Part shown: positions 43,096 to 51,705 of the stretch, piece by piece
How the letters are laid out: each line of letters opens with the position of its first letter
Position numbering within the stretch: position 1 is the first letter of the stretch
Source: Mucilaginibacter inviolabilis
GTDB lineage: Bacteria; Bacteroidota; Bacteroidia; Sphingobacteriales; Sphingobacteriaceae
Assembly: GCF_011089895.1 (NCBI RefSeq)
Contig: NZ_JAANAT010000001.1
Coordinates: 1,860,001-1,924,000, forward strand
DNA: 64,000 nt
Direction of reading: 5' to 3'
Position numbers and translations under genes: made by a program
The notes under the pieces: generated by a model
Seen by the model: only the letters and a program-made list of their open reading frames with translations
Database searches by the model: none
Told to the model about the DNA's origin: nothing

Positions 43096-43437
43096 TTATG
43101 CAGTAGCTTTTGAGTGCCTTAGCTCTTCAAATAGCTCTATTACCTTCTTTTGCAGATCAATAACTTCTGTTTCGCGATCCATCAACCGTTTGTTAACGGT
43201 TTCAAGTTCATTAACAAATTTCTGATCCTGCTCGGCGTCATTAAATGTAAGAAGCTGAACTACAGACATTTCGAACAAAGTTGCAATCTGTTCAAGCCTC
43301 GATAAATTGATGTCAGTTATTCCAGTTTCAATCTTTGAAAAGGCTGGAATAGAGATATCCAATCGTTTGGCAACATCTTCCTGGCTCCACCCTTTTTGAT
43401 GACGTAACAGTCTGATTTTTTTCCCAAGTGTTTTCAT
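43096..43437 (-). CDS. XRE-family regulator with C-terminal coiled coil
   Basis: The 113 residues contain a Cro/CI-type helix-turn-helix (about 5-62; WSQEDVAKRLDISIPAFSKIE) and a heptad-patterned helix (about 70-108) probably for dimerisation. It stands alone; its upstream region is about 300 bases of very AT-rich DNA shared with the Rrf2 gene. No target is evident. Confidence 0.85.
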   Translation of the reverse strand: MKTLGKKIRLLRHQKGWSQEDVAKRLDISIPAFSKIETGITDINLSRLEQIATLFEMSVVQLLTFNDAEQDQKFVNELETVNKRLMDRETEVIDLQKKVIELFEELRHSKATA

Positions 43438-43714
43438 GTGAGTTTAATAATAGTAATAGTTAGGTTTCGCGAAAGTTAATTACTTTGCAATAGTATTTAT
43501 TATTACGCTAATTATCAACTAATTTGCATTTTTTTTTATTTAAAAGTGAAACTTTTTTAAACAATCTTCGTTTAAGGGAATCTCTCTTTACAAAAGTGTA
43601 TTCTTAACAATCATTAAATCAGCACATTAATTACTAATTAAGTTATTGATTATCATTAAAACGTAATTTAATGTTAATATAATGAAAATTTCAGAGCTTA
43701 TAAAATATAAATTC
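43438..43714. other. AT-rich divergent promoter region between XRE and Rrf2 genes
   Basis: No gene is visible. The sequence is strongly AT-rich with poly-T and poly-A runs. The near match TACTATTG on the minus strand (about 43488) may serve the XRE gene. Confidence 0.4.
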
Positions 43715-43722
43715 TACTTTTG
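43715..43722 (+). promoter_or_regulatory. -7 promoter element for the Rrf2 gene
   Basis: TACTTTTG, a full TAnnTTTG match, 23 bases before the ATG at 43746. Confidence 0.6.
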
Positions 43723-43725
43723 TAC

Positions 43726-43744
43726 TGTAACTTTTTTAATTACA
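43726..43744. promoter_or_regulatory. Rrf2 operator, site 1
   Basis: TGTAACTTTTTTAATTACA is an interrupted palindrome (TGTAA-N9-TTACA) placed between the -7 element and the start codon. Fourteen of its 19 bases recur at 44171-44189. Confidence 0.65.
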
Positions 43745-43745
43745 G

Positions 43746-44153
43746 ATGAACGGACAATTTCAGATAGCAATTCACATTCTTACCCTACTTGACCAGGCTA
43801 ATGGTGAACTCTTATCGTCTGAATATATTGCGGGCAGCATCAACATAAATCCGGCATTGGTACGTAAGGAAATACGTAACCTGCGCAATTATGGATTGAT
43901 TAATAGTAAAGAAGGAAAAACAGGTGGCTATAGCCTGGGGAAAGCGCCGGACAACATTGCCTTAGCCGATGTATATAAAGCTGTAAAAAGTCACCCGGCA
44001 CTGGGCCAGGCTAAAAATCTCCCTAATCCTGCCTGTCCTATTGGACGGCAAATCAATCAACATCTGGATGATTTAGCTGCCGAAGTAGATACAGCTATCA
44101 TTAGTAAATTAACAAAAATCACATTGGCTGACTTTAGTCAAAAATTTAAATAA
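43746..44153 (+). CDS. Rrf2-family transcriptional regulator (YwnA-like)
   Basis: The 135 residues form an Rrf2 winged helix (SSEYIAGSININPALVRKEIRNLRNYGLI, in part, residues about 23-50) with the wing SKEGKTGGYSLGK. It has one Cys in NPACPIGRQI, not the three Cys of IscR/NsrR, so it probably does not hold an Fe-S cluster. The layout with a NAD(P)-binding protein downstream matches the ywnA-ywnB pair of Bacillus. Matched operators in front of both genes suggest it represses both. Confidence 0.88.
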   Translation: MNGQFQIAIHILTLLDQANGELLSSEYIAGSININPALVRKEIRNLRNYGLINSKEGKTGGYSLGKAPDNIALADVYKAVKSHPALGQAKNLPNPACPIGRQINQHLDDLAAEVDTAIISKLTKITLADFSQKFK

Positions 44154-44170
44154 TTTTTTTTAAACAAAAC

Positions 44171-44189
44171 TGTAACAAATTTAATTACA
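44171..44189. promoter_or_regulatory. Rrf2 operator, site 2
   Basis: TGTAACAAATTTAATTACA has the same TGTAA-N9-TTACA form as site 1, 18 bases before the oxidoreductase ATG at 44208. Confidence 0.65.
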
Positions 44190-44207
44190 TATAAAAACAA
44201 ATCCATT

Positions 44208-44861
44208 ATGAAATTAGCACTGATAGGCGCCACAGGCAATGTAGGCCAAACCATTTTAAACGAAGCGTTGTTACGCGGCTATGAAGTAACTGCCATTGCC
44301 CGCGATCCGCAGAAATTGGATATAAACAATGATAAACTAACATTAAAAGCAGTTGATATATTCAATATAGACAGTTTAACCGAAGCACTTAAAGGTCATG
44401 ACGCCGTAGTAAGCGCTTACAATTCAGGATGGGCAAACCCAAATATTTACGATGATTTTATTGCAGGTTCCGAAGCTATCCAGCAAGCGGTAAAGCAATC
44501 TGGTGTTAAACGTTTATTGGTAATTGGCGGGGCCGGAAGCCTGGAAATTGCTCCTGGACTTCAACTGGTCGACTCTCCGAACTTTCCTGCTGCGTACAAA
44601 CCAGGCGCCTCTGCTGCCCGTGATTATTTGAATATCCTGCGTAAAGAAGAAAATCTGGATTGGACATTTTTAAGTCCGGCTATCAACATGCACCCGGATG
44701 CGCATGGCGAGCCTAAAAGAAAATTCCGTTTAGGTACCGATCAGCCGGTATTTAATGAAAAAGGCGAAAACAATATTCTTATTGAGGACCTGGCAGTAGC
44801 TGTTATCGACGAACTGGAAAACAACCAGTTTATAAAACGCCGGTTTACTTTAGGGTATTAA
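44208..44861 (+). CDS. NAD(P)-binding oxidoreductase, YwnB-like (atypical SDR)
   Basis: The 217 residues are an atypical short-chain dehydrogenase: the nucleotide loop GATGNVG is at residues 7-13, ARDPQKL at about 31 gives NADP preference, and GGAGSLEIAPG (about 104) is the conserved mid-motif of the NmrA/YwnB-like group. The usual YxxxK pair is absent. The function is probably quinone or electrophile reduction, or redox sensing, controlled by the upstream Rrf2 regulator. Confidence 0.85.
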   Translation: MKLALIGATGNVGQTILNEALLRGYEVTAIARDPQKLDINNDKLTLKAVDIFNIDSLTEALKGHDAVVSAYNSGWANPNIYDDFIAGSEAIQQAVKQSGVKRLLVIGGAGSLEIAPGLQLVDSPNFPAAYKPGASAARDYLNILRKEENLDWTFLSPAINMHPDAHGEPKRKFRLGTDQPVFNEKGENNILIEDLAVAVIDELENNQFIKRRFTLGY

Positions 44862-44866
44862 TAAAG

Positions 44867-44912
44867 AAAATGCCGCTGTTAGTGGTTATGATACAAATAA
44901 CAGCGGCATTTT
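44867..44912. terminator. Bidirectional terminator between the YwnB-like gene and prmA
   Basis: AAAATGCCGCTGTTA and TAACAGCGGCATTTT are perfect complements around a 16-base loop. Confidence 0.88.
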
Positions 44913-44918
44913 AAATAT

Positions 44919-45755
44919 CTACTTTACAAATTTAGCCGCTACCCAATCGTTCGTTTTTTTATGGGTAATATATTTTAAGCCATATTTCCTGGCTTCATCA
45001 GTAATAATTTCCAAGTCGGGAGATTCATAAAAACCGCTGAAATAGATCTCGCCCCCAGCTTTTAGTACCTGGGTATAACGCTCCATTTGATCCAACAGGA
45101 TATTGCGGTTTATATTGGCCAGGATAATATCGTATTGTTCTTCAGGGATTACTTCTTTTGAGCCACACAGCGGAGTGATATTTGTTATATGGTTGAGTGC
45201 TGAGTTTTCAATCGTGCTATCATAACACACCGGATCATAATCAATAGCTGTAATTTCGGCGGCATTTAGTTTGGCAGCCATAATAGCCAGTATGCCTGTG
45301 CCACAACCCATATCCAATACTTTTTTACCGGCAAAATCATTCTCCAATATCAACTCCAGCATCATAGAAGTGGTTTGATGATGCCCTGTACCAAAAGCCA
45401 TCTTCGGGTCAATCACAATTTCGTAAGGAAACGCAGGCCTGGCCGGGTGAAAAGTAGCCCGCACATATATCTTATCCCCTATTTCTATGGGCTCAAAATT
45501 ACTTTCCCATACCTCGTTCCAGTTCTTTTGCGGGATAAGGGCTATTTCATAGCTAAAAGTAAACATATCCCGGTAGGGCAACAGATGTTCCTTTAGCTGC
45601 TGCTCATCAAAATCATCAGTAGGGATATATGCCTTGAAACCAAATTCCAGCTCTTCAAATGTATCAAAGCCAATCTCTCCTAAGGCGTTAATCAATAAAT
45701 CCTGCTGATAATCTTCGGTAGTGATGGTGGTAAAAAGTAATTCGTAATAGTTCAT
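44919..45755 (-). CDS. prmA: Ribosomal protein L11 methyltransferase
   Basis: PrmA trimethylates L11 with SAM. The 278 residues show an N-terminal substrate-recognition domain (about 1-90) and a class I methyltransferase domain: VLDMGCGTGILAIMAAK (about 145), and the catalytic-site motif ILANINRNILLD (about 210), in place of NPPY as usual for PrmA. MAFGTGHHQTT (about 124) is the family signature. Confidence 0.95.
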   Translation of the reverse strand: MNYYELLFTTITTEDYQQDLLINALGEIGFDTFEELEFGFKAYIPTDDFDEQQLKEHLLPYRDMFTFSYEIALIPQKNWNEVWESNFEPIEIGDKIYVRATFHPARPAFPYEIVIDPKMAFGTGHHQTTSMMLELILENDFAGKKVLDMGCGTGILAIMAAKLNAAEITAIDYDPVCYDSTIENSALNHITNITPLCGSKEVIPEEQYDIILANINRNILLDQMERYTQVLKAGGEIYFSGFYESPDLEIITDEARKYGLKYITHKKTNDWVAAKFVK

Positions 45756-45790
45756 TATTAATAGTTGATAATATCATTATAGCAACTGGC

Positions 45791-46264
45791 TTATGCCGCA
45801 GCTTCAACCTCTGTGGGTGCCGATGGCTTAGTAAACTTACGCCTGTCAATCAAAAACAAAATGACAAAGGTAAAAACCCAATAAAAAAGCTGAATTTCTG
45901 ACATATACCACCAAAAGCTATAAAAAGGCGCATCTCCTTCGGTTTGATCCCAGATGATATAACTGATGAAACCTGCAAAAGCAATGCAAACTACGGCGAT
46001 GCAAATTCCAATAATTAAACGCGCCTTAAAGCTTTTTACTGCATAGTTATCCCATAACGGCACTACGATTAAGTATTGGGTTAAAATACCAACCGTAAGC
46101 AACAAAGGCCAAAAAAGATGAAAGTAAGCCATTAAACTGTATAAATTACCGTCTCCAATCTCAATCAGTTTCATGGGATGAGTGGGCATATTATACTCAA
46201 TCACGGCCCAATAGATGCCAAAATCAATTAAAACAGGTAGAATAACTTTTAACAGCTTCCTCAT
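45791..46264 (-). CDS. Membrane protein with four membrane segments
   Basis: The 157 residues have hydrophobic segments at about 6-24, 44-66, 78-105 and 122-142 and a charged C-terminus. No motif is recognised. It is transcribed with or next to prmA (35-base gap) but there is no functional hint. Confidence 0.7.
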   Translation of the reverse strand: MRKLLKVILPVLIDFGIYWAVIEYNMPTHPMKLIEIGDGNLYSLMAYFHLFWPLLLTVGILTQYLIVVPLWDNYAVKSFKARLIIGICIAVVCIAFAGFISYIIWDQTEGDAPFYSFWWYMSEIQLFYWVFTFVILFLIDRRKFTKPSAPTEVEAAA

Positions 46265-46266
46265 TT

Positions 46267-46380
46267 AGATATGAGTATGGAGATATGAGATTTGAGATTA
46301 TTTTTATCTAACATCACAAATCTGTTTCTGTTTGATATGTGCATTGTTATCTCAATACTCATATCTCACATCTCATATCT
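46267..46380. repeat. Word hairpin (GATATGAGTATGGAGATATG)
   Basis: Left arm 46267-46298 and right arm 46350-46380 are inverted copies made of GATATGAGA words. It fills the gap between tpiA and the membrane protein gene. Confidence 0.7.
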
Positions 46381-46382
46381 AA

Positions 46383-47147
46383 TTAATTGAATACTTTTAC
46401 AATATCTACAAAATCGCGCGATTTCAGCGAAGCGCCACCTATCAAACCACCATCAATATCTGGTTGAGCAAATAATTCAGGCGCATTTTTTGGATTACAG
46501 CTACCGCCGTACAAAATGGTGGTATTATCGGCTACTTCTTGGTTGTATTTAGCAGCAATTTCTTTACGGATAAACGCGTGAATTTCCTGCGCTTGCTCTG
46601 ATGAAGCAGTTACCCCTGTACCAATAGCCCAAACCGGTTCATAAGCTATAACCAGTTTTGAAAAGTGAGCCGCATCCAGGTGAAATACACCTTCAACTAA
46701 CTGGCTTTTGATCACATCAAAATGTTGATTTGCTTCACGCTCCTGCAAAGTTTCGCCAATACAGAATATCGGGCGAAGATCATTTGCTAATACAGTATCT
46801 GTTTTTTTAGCTAATAATTCGTTGGTTTCACCAAAATACTGACGGCGTTCTGAGTGACCCAGGATCACATAAGCAGCCCCTATTGATTTGATCATTTTGG
46901 CAGATATTTCACCGGTATAGGCGCCGGATTCTGCCTGATGCGCATTCTGGGCTCCTAACGAAACTTTATTATACCCTTTTGCCAATTGTACCAGGCTGTG
47001 CAGATGTATAAAAGGACTACAGATAACCGCTTCCTGTGTACCGGTTACTTCATCTTTTACCATATTGATGATCTCGGAAAATACGCCCAAACCCTCGTTA
47101 TAATCAAGATTCATTTTCCAGTTACCGGCAACAATTTTTTTTCTCAT
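46383..47147 (-). CDS. tpiA: Triosephosphate isomerase
   Basis: TpiA interconverts DHAP and glyceraldehyde 3-phosphate. The 254 residues contain NWKMN with catalytic Lys11-equivalent, LGHSERRQYFGE with the catalytic His (about residue 98), AYEPVWAIGTG with the catalytic Glu (about 170) and the phosphate loop YGGSCNP (about 214). The length is normal. Confidence 0.98.
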   Translation of the reverse strand: MRKKIVAGNWKMNLDYNEGLGVFSEIINMVKDEVTGTQEAVICSPFIHLHSLVQLAKGYNKVSLGAQNAHQAESGAYTGEISAKMIKSIGAAYVILGHSERRQYFGETNELLAKKTDTVLANDLRPIFCIGETLQEREANQHFDVIKSQLVEGVFHLDAAHFSKLVIAYEPVWAIGTGVTASSEQAQEIHAFIRKEIAAKYNQEVADNTTILYGGSCNPKNAPELFAQPDIDGGLIGGASLKSRDFVDIVKVFN

Positions 47148-47162
47148 GATGGTGTTTTTTAG

Positions 47163-47297
47163 TGTGATCTTTTAGTTGATTAAGTTTGATTATGTTGATT
47201 GGTTGATTGGTTGACTGAGTTTATTGGGATTGATTGTTATATAGTTTCTTTAACCATGCACTTAATTAACTTAACAAACCCAATCAACCAAAAATTA
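47163..47297. repeat. Word hairpin (TTGATTGGTTGATTGGTTGA)
   Basis: Left arm 47172-47236 and right arm 47261-47290 share GATTGGTTGAT / AATCAACC words in inverted order. It lies between tpiA and the GlmU-like gene. Confidence 0.65.
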
Positions 47298-48479
47298 AAA
47301 CCTCCTGTATTCTTCGGTTAATTCAAATATTCGCGTTAGCAGGTCTTTTTCCATTTGATTAAACTGGCGGTGTTCGCGGCGTTCAAAAACCTTTTGAGCG
47401 GTTTCGAGCATTTTGTTAAGAACATAAACTTCAAAACCTGCTGCACCACCCCATGAAAAATCTGGAACAAAGTTACGCGGGAAGCCTGCGTCAAAAACAT
47501 TGGCTCCCACACCTACCACGCTCCCTGTGTTGAACATGGTGTTGATACCGCATTTGGCATGATCGGCCATGATTAACCCACAAAATTGCAGACCTGTTTT
47601 ACGGAAACTCTGGGTATTATAATCCCACAACTTCACCTCGGCATAGTTGTTTTTCAGATTGGAGTTATTGGAATCTGCTCCAATATTACACCATTCGCCC
47701 AGTACAGAGTTGCCCAGGTATCCCTCATGCCCTTTAGACGAATAACCCCATATCACCGCGTTATTTATTTCGCCACCAACGCGCGAATATGGCCCTACGG
47801 TTGTGGCACCATATATTTTTGTACCCATTTTCACTTGCGAATGTTCGCAAATGGCAAAAGCTCCGCGAATATGGGTACCTTCCCAAACCTCGGTATTGTT
47901 TGATAAATATATAGGCCCGTTAGTAGTATTAAATGTGGAGCATTCGGCAATGGCGCCTTCTTCGGCAAAAAAATCGTTGCCTATAATAACATTTGTAGGA
48001 CTTACAGCTGCGCTGGTGCGACCTTTGGTAAGCAGTCGAAAATCCTTCCGCAATTCTATATCGTTCTTCCTGAAAATATCTTCCGGATAACGAATAGCGA
48101 CAAAAAGATTTGGATAATTAACAATACTGTCAAATTCGGTCTCTGGCTTAAAGTTAACCGCATCTGTTTGATTTAACCTTACAGCCAATAAGTGCTCATT
48201 GTATTTAAGCGCCTGGCCTGTTTGTAGTTTATCAATAGCTTCCAGCAGATTATCGTCCGGACAAACAGCTCCGTTTATAAATAAATTATCCGTGCCAATC
48301 TTTACAGGATACTTGACCTGTAAATAATCAGCAGTATAAAAAGAATGATCTGTATTTAAATACCTGGCCCATTTTTCGGCTATGGTTAGTATACCTATCC
48401 GCAAATCGGCAACCGGCCGGGTGTAAGTAAGGGGCAGTAGTGTTTGGCGTGCGTTATCGTCAAAAAGGATAATAGACAT
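47295..48479 (-). CDS. GlmU-like sugar nucleotidyltransferase with left-handed beta-helix domain
   Basis: The 394 residues start with a nucleotidyltransferase-like Rossmann half (LPLTYTRPVADLRIGILTIAEKW, in part, residues 16-38) and continue in hexapeptide repeats (about 165-360; IIGNDFFAEEGAIAE, GTKIYGATTVGPYSRVGGEI). This long form is annotated GlmU-like or putative glucose-1-phosphate nucleotidyltransferase in Bacteroidota. The GXGTRM-type pyrophosphorylase loop is not clear, so the activity is uncertain. Confidence 0.8.
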   Translation of the reverse strand: MSIILFDDNARQTLLPLTYTRPVADLRIGILTIAEKWARYLNTDHSFYTADYLQVKYPVKIGTDNLFINGAVCPDDNLLEAIDKLQTGQALKYNEHLLAVRLNQTDAVNFKPETEFDSIVNYPNLFVAIRYPEDIFRKNDIELRKDFRLLTKGRTSAAVSPTNVIIGNDFFAEEGAIAECSTFNTTNGPIYLSNNTEVWEGTHIRGAFAICEHSQVKMGTKIYGATTVGPYSRVGGEINNAVIWGYSSKGHEGYLGNSVLGEWCNIGADSNNSNLKNNYAEVKLWDYNTQSFRKTGLQFCGLIMADHAKCGINTMFNTGSVVGVGANVFDAGFPRNFVPDFSWGGAAGFEVYVLNKMLETAQKVFERREHRQFNQMEKDLLTRIFELTEEYRRF

Positions 48480-48493
48480 GGAGCAAAAATAAA

Positions 48494-48523
48494 AAAAGTC
48501 GCCCGATGTATCGGGCGACTTTT
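48494..48523 (-). terminator. Terminator after rpmE2
   Basis: AAAGTCGCCCGA and TCGGGCGACTTT pair around TGTA; the A-run on the plus strand gives the T-run on the minus strand. Confidence 0.88.
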
Positions 48524-48545
48524 AAATATTTAATTCAACAAGTAA

Positions 48546-48794
48546 TTATTTCTTGTTGTAACGTGAGCGGAATTTATCGATACGTCCTGCAGTATCAACC
48601 AGTTTCATTTTACCGGTGTAGAAAGGGTGAGATGTATGCGAAATTTCTAATTTCACTAATGGATACTCATTTCCGTCTTCCCATTTTACGGATTCACGGG
48701 TATCGATGCAAGATTTAGTTATGAAAGAATAGTCGTTTGACATGTCTTTGAATACAACTAATCTATAGTTTGATGGATGCAGATCTTTTTTCAT
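48546..48794 (-). CDS. rpmE2: 50S ribosomal protein L31, type B
   Basis: The 82 residues are the zinc-free type B form of L31: it starts [19 protein letters not shown], lacks the CxxC pairs of the type A protein and has the conserved [21 protein letters not shown] (in part). It ends with a strong terminator, so it is transcribed alone. Confidence 0.97.
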   Translation of the reverse strand: MKKDLHPSNYRLVVFKDMSNDYSFITKSCIDTRESVKWEDGNEYPLVKLEISHTSHPFYTGKMKLVDTAGRIDKFRSRYNKK

Positions 48795-48835
48795 TATATA
48801 TAAACTTATACCTTCTGTACTTTTTAAAAGAGGCG

Positions 48836-48843
48836 CAAATATA
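48836..48843 (-). promoter_or_regulatory. -7 promoter element for rpmE2
   Basis: CAAATATA on the plus strand is TATATTTG on the minus strand, 41 bases before the ATG at 48794. A CAAA (TTTG) is 24 bases further out. Confidence 0.55.
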
Positions 48844-49207
48844 ATTAAAAATTCAAAATTAAAAAGTCAAAAAGCTAAAAGTTTTATTTAACACTAAAAT
48901 CAACTTACAAAGCCAGAGAACTATCTGTTAGTGAGCGCAAAACCTCAGTCTGCCTTATTATATATTTTATCTTGAGGCATAATTCTACTAACGCCGCCCC
49001 TACCTCCAGAATGAAAAAAGCATACCAGTTTTTTACCGGCACCTGCTTTAATCCATCTTTTAACAATATAAATTCATTTCTTTTGGCAGCTTTTCATATA
49101 TATTATCCACTATTTTAATATCATTCCCCTGCAATATGAATATGCCTCACTTTGTTCATGTCCAAATATTGTAAATTAATGATCAGGATTAATATTTTGC
49201 CACTTGT
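48844..49207. other. Intergenic region with a possible decayed minus-strand gene
   Basis: On the minus strand, 49159 down to 48905 can be read as two or three joined frames: one begins MNKVRHIHIAG, one ends YEKLPKEMNLYC, and one contains VKNWYAFFILEVGAALVELC before a stop. The frames overlap end to end, as expected of a gene fragment broken by frameshifts. No family is recognised and chance is possible. Confidence 0.25.
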
Positions 49208-49243
49208 TTTGAATGAATTTAAATAAAATCTTGTGTATCTTTG
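49208..49243 (+). promoter_or_regulatory. Promoter candidate for the isc genes
   Basis: TTTG (49208-49211) and TATCTTTG (49236-49243) are 24 bases apart, somewhat long; the -7 match is full and lies 22 bases before the iscS ATG. Confidence 0.5.
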
Positions 49244-49265
49244 TTCTTGTTAATATACTTAAGAT

Positions 49266-50477
49266 ATGAATATCCCAATTTATTTAGATAATAATGCAAC
49301 AACTCCGATGGATCCCCGCGTCCTGGAAGCTATGTTACCTTATTTTAACGAAAAATTCGGTAATGCAGCAAGCCGTAACCATGCCTTTGGCTGGGTGGCT
49401 GAAGAGGGTGTTGATTATGCACGTGAGCAGGTGGCCAAATTAATTGGCGCATCAGACAAGGAGATCATTTTTACATCAGGCGCTACCGAATCAGATAACC
49501 TTGCTATTAAAGGTGTGTTTGAAATGTATAAAGATAAAGGTAACCACATTATTACTACGGTTACAGAACATAAAGCTGTACTTGATGCCTGCAAACACGT
49601 AGAAAAATTGGGAGGAAAAGTTACTTATCTGCCAGTAAAAGAAGACGGGTTGATTGACTTAGCTGAATTAGAAAACCACATGACACCAGAAACCATCCTG
49701 GTATCGATCATGTATGGTAATAACGAGATCGGCGTTATTCAACCGGTTAAAGAAATTGCTGCTATTGCCCATAAGCACGGTGCTTTGTTCATGACAGATG
49801 CTACCCAGGCTGTTGGTAAAATTCCGGTTGACGTTAATGCTGATGGCATTGACCTGCTGGCTTTATCGGCACACAAAATATACGGCCCTAAAGGCGTTGG
49901 CGCTTTATACGTACGCCGTAAAGGACCACGTGTTAAGGTTACCGCTCAAATGGACGGTGGAGGTCACGAACGCGGTATGCGTTCAGGTACTTTAAACGTT
50001 CCTGGTATTGTTGGTTTAGGTAAAGCCTGTGAGCTTTGCGGTTTAGAAATGGAAAGCGAAGCAAAACGCCTTTCAGCTTTACGTGATAAACTACAAAAAG
50101 AATTAACCGTATTAGAGGAAAGTTATGTAAACGGTAATGTAGAACACCGCTTACCACACGTAGCTAACATCTCCTTTAAATACGTAGAAGGTGAAGGCTT
50201 GATGATGGCGATGAAAGATTTGGCCGTATCATCAGGATCGGCTTGTACATCAGCATCACTAGAGCCATCATATGTATTGAAAAGCTTAGGCTTATCAGAT
50301 GATTTGGCACACTCGTCTATCCGTTTTGGTTTAGGCAGGTTTACTACCGAAGAAGAAGTTGATTACGCTATTGAAGTAACCAAAAAAGCGGTTACCCACC
50401 TGCGCGAATTATCACCACTTTGGGAAATGTTTAAAGAAGGTATCGACCTTAACTCTATTGAGTGGGCAGAACATTAA
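49266..50477 (+). CDS. iscS: Cysteine desulfurase
   Basis: IscS takes sulfur from cysteine for Fe-S cluster assembly. The 403 residues show the PLP Lys in [11 protein letters not shown] (near residue 206), the active-site Cys loop [14 protein letters not shown] (Cys about 328), and TEHKAVLD for PLP contact. The length and the long C-terminal loop fit IscS rather than SufS. First gene of iscS-iscU-iscA. Confidence 0.97.
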   Translation: MNIPIYLDNNATTPMDPRVLEAMLPYFNEKFGNAASRNHAFGWVAEEGVDYAREQVAKLIGASDKEIIFTSGATESDNLAIKGVFEMYKDKGNHIITTVTEHKAVLDACKHVEKLGGKVTYLPVKEDGLIDLAELENHMTPETILVSIMYGNNEIGVIQPVKEIAAIAHKHGALFMTDATQAVGKIPVDVNADGIDLLALSAHKIYGPKGVGALYVRRKGPRVKVTAQMDGGGHERGMRSGTLNVPGIVGLGKACELCGLEMESEAKRLSALRDKLQKELTVLEESYVNGNVEHRLPHVANISFKYVEGEGLMMAMKDLAVSSGSACTSASLEPSYVLKSLGLSDDLAHSSIRFGLGRFTTEEEVDYAIEVTKKAVTHLRELSPLWEMFKEGIDLNSIEWAEH

Positions 50478-50479
50478 TA

Positions 50480-50583
50480 AAATATGCAGATGTGCGAATT
50501 TCAAATGTGCAGATGCTTTAAAAAACAAAATATTACGAGTTCAGATTATTCAATAATTCACTAACTCAAAATTCAATAATTAA
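50480..50583. repeat. Word repeat (ATGTGCAGATG and AATTCACTAACTCAA)
   Basis: Two vocabularies meet here: GATGTGCGAATTTCAAATGT before and TTCAATAATTCACTAACTCA after. Pairing is weaker than in the other hairpins. Confidence 0.4.
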
Positions 50584-50589
50584 AAGAAA

Positions 50590-51003
50590 ATGGCATATTC
50601 AGATAAAGTAATCGATCACTATACTAACCCCCGCAATGTGGGCACTTTAGATAAAAGCAGCCACAAAGTTGGTACCGGTTTAGTAGGTGCACCTGAGTGC
50701 GGCGACGTAATGCGTTTGCAAATACAGGTTGATGATAACAATGTTATCACCGATGCAAAATTTAAAACATTCGGATGCGGTTCGGCTATCGCTTCTTCAT
50801 CTTTAGCTACAGAGTGGTTAAAAGGTAAAAGCATCGACGACGCTATGAAAATTGACAACATGGATATCGTTGAAGAATTGGCATTGCCACCGGTAAAAAT
50901 CCACTGCTCAGTATTGGCAGAGGATGCTATCAAGGCAGCTATCAATGATTTTCGCGTAAAAAACGGCTTAGCGCCAATTGAAAGCGAAAAAGTACATCAC
51001 TAA
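50590..51003 (+). CDS. iscU: Fe-S cluster assembly scaffold
   Basis: The 137 residues are the scaffold on which IscS builds 2Fe-2S clusters. The three cluster-ligand Cys are in GAPECGDV (about 37), KTFGCGSA (about 63) and KIHCSVLAEDA (about 105). The start MAYSDKVIDHYTNPRNVG is typical. Between iscS and iscA. Confidence 0.97.
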   Translation: MAYSDKVIDHYTNPRNVGTLDKSSHKVGTGLVGAPECGDVMRLQIQVDDNNVITDAKFKTFGCGSAIASSSLATEWLKGKSIDDAMKIDNMDIVEELALPPVKIHCSVLAEDAIKAAINDFRVKNGLAPIESEKVHH

Positions 51004-51137
51004 AAAGTATCAAGTAGTTAGTATCAAGTATCACGATTTTTTGTATTGACCAACTAACTACTTGAAATAAAAAAACGGTAAGGTATTTACAGGACATTTG
51101 TCTTGATACATGATACTAATTACTTGATACTAAAAAG
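51003..51137. repeat. Word hairpin (AGTATCAAGTAGTTAGTATC)
   Basis: Left arm 51004-51032 and right arm 51103-51134 are inverted copies of TATCAAGTA words, with an additional inner pair ACTAACTACTTG. It fills the iscU-iscA gap. Confidence 0.7.
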
Positions 51138-51143
51138 AATAAA

Positions 51144-51470
51144 ATGGTAACTGTAACTGATAAAGCAAAAAGCAAAATAGAACACCTGATGCAGGATTCG
51201 GGGCTTGATGCTTCTTATTTTCTGCGTGTATCTGTTCAGGGTGGTGGCTGCTCTGGTTTATCCTATAATCTTGATTTTGATAACGAAGAGAAAAAAGGCG
51301 ACCAGTTTTTTGAAGATAAGGGTGTTCGCTTTGCGTTAGATATGAAATCGTTCCTGTACCTTGCCGGTACCGAACTTGATTTTTCTGACGGTTTGAATGG
51401 TAAAGGTTTTAATTTCAACAACCCAAATGCCAGCCGTACTTGTGGTTGCGGTGAAAGTTTTTCTGTATAA
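51144..51470 (+). CDS. iscA: Fe-S assembly A-type carrier
   Basis: The 108 residues are an A-type carrier that passes clusters to target proteins. The three conserved Cys are present: GGGCSGLSY (about 35) and RTCGCGESF (about 101-103). No hscB, hscA or fdx follows, so this is a short isc set. Confidence 0.96.
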   Translation: MVTVTDKAKSKIEHLMQDSGLDASYFLRVSVQGGGCSGLSYNLDFDNEEKKGDQFFEDKGVRFALDMKSFLYLAGTELDFSDGLNGKGFNFNNPNASRTCGCGESFSV

Positions 51471-51490
51471 CGATTATCATGAACATATTT

Positions 51491-51524
51491 AAAAGAGGCT
51501 CCTATTTGGAGCCCCTTTTGTTTT
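51491..51524 (+). terminator. Terminator after iscA
   Basis: AAAAGAGGCTCC and GGAGCCCCTTTT pair with one mismatch around TATTT, followed by a T-run. Confidence 0.75.
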
Positions 51525-51549
51525 TACCATACTCGATTTGTATAGCGTA

Positions 51550-51582
51550 AGACTTACGAAGTTTTTGAAACTTCGTAAGTCT
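51550..51582. repeat. Palindrome, GACTTACGAAG family, copy Q2
   Basis: AGACTTACGAAGTTT is followed after TTG by its exact reverse complement. It lies 15 bases before repeat P2. Confidence 0.85.
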
Positions 51583-51597
51583 CCTGTTCTACTTGTT

Positions 51598-51690
51598 TGT
51601 CATCCTGAACTTGTTTCAGGATCCCTCAGGACAGGTTAATCAGCATGATTATGCTTTACTTGTGGGATACCGAAACAAGTTCGGCATGAC
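51598..51690. repeat. Interspersed inverted repeat, copy P2
   Basis: TGTCATCCTGAACTTGTTTC on the left and GAAACAAGTTCGGCATGAC on the right are inverted copies. The middle part, CCCTCAGGACAGGTTAA, is shared in inverted form with P3. Confidence 0.75.
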
Positions 51691-51705
51691 GTATTTATTG
51701 ATGTA

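Noticed and set aside
43746..44153. Rrf2 protein as IscR, the regulator of the isc genes 5 kb away
   Set aside because: Only one Cys is present instead of the three cluster ligands, and its operator motif is found before its own gene and the neighbouring oxidoreductase but not before iscS.
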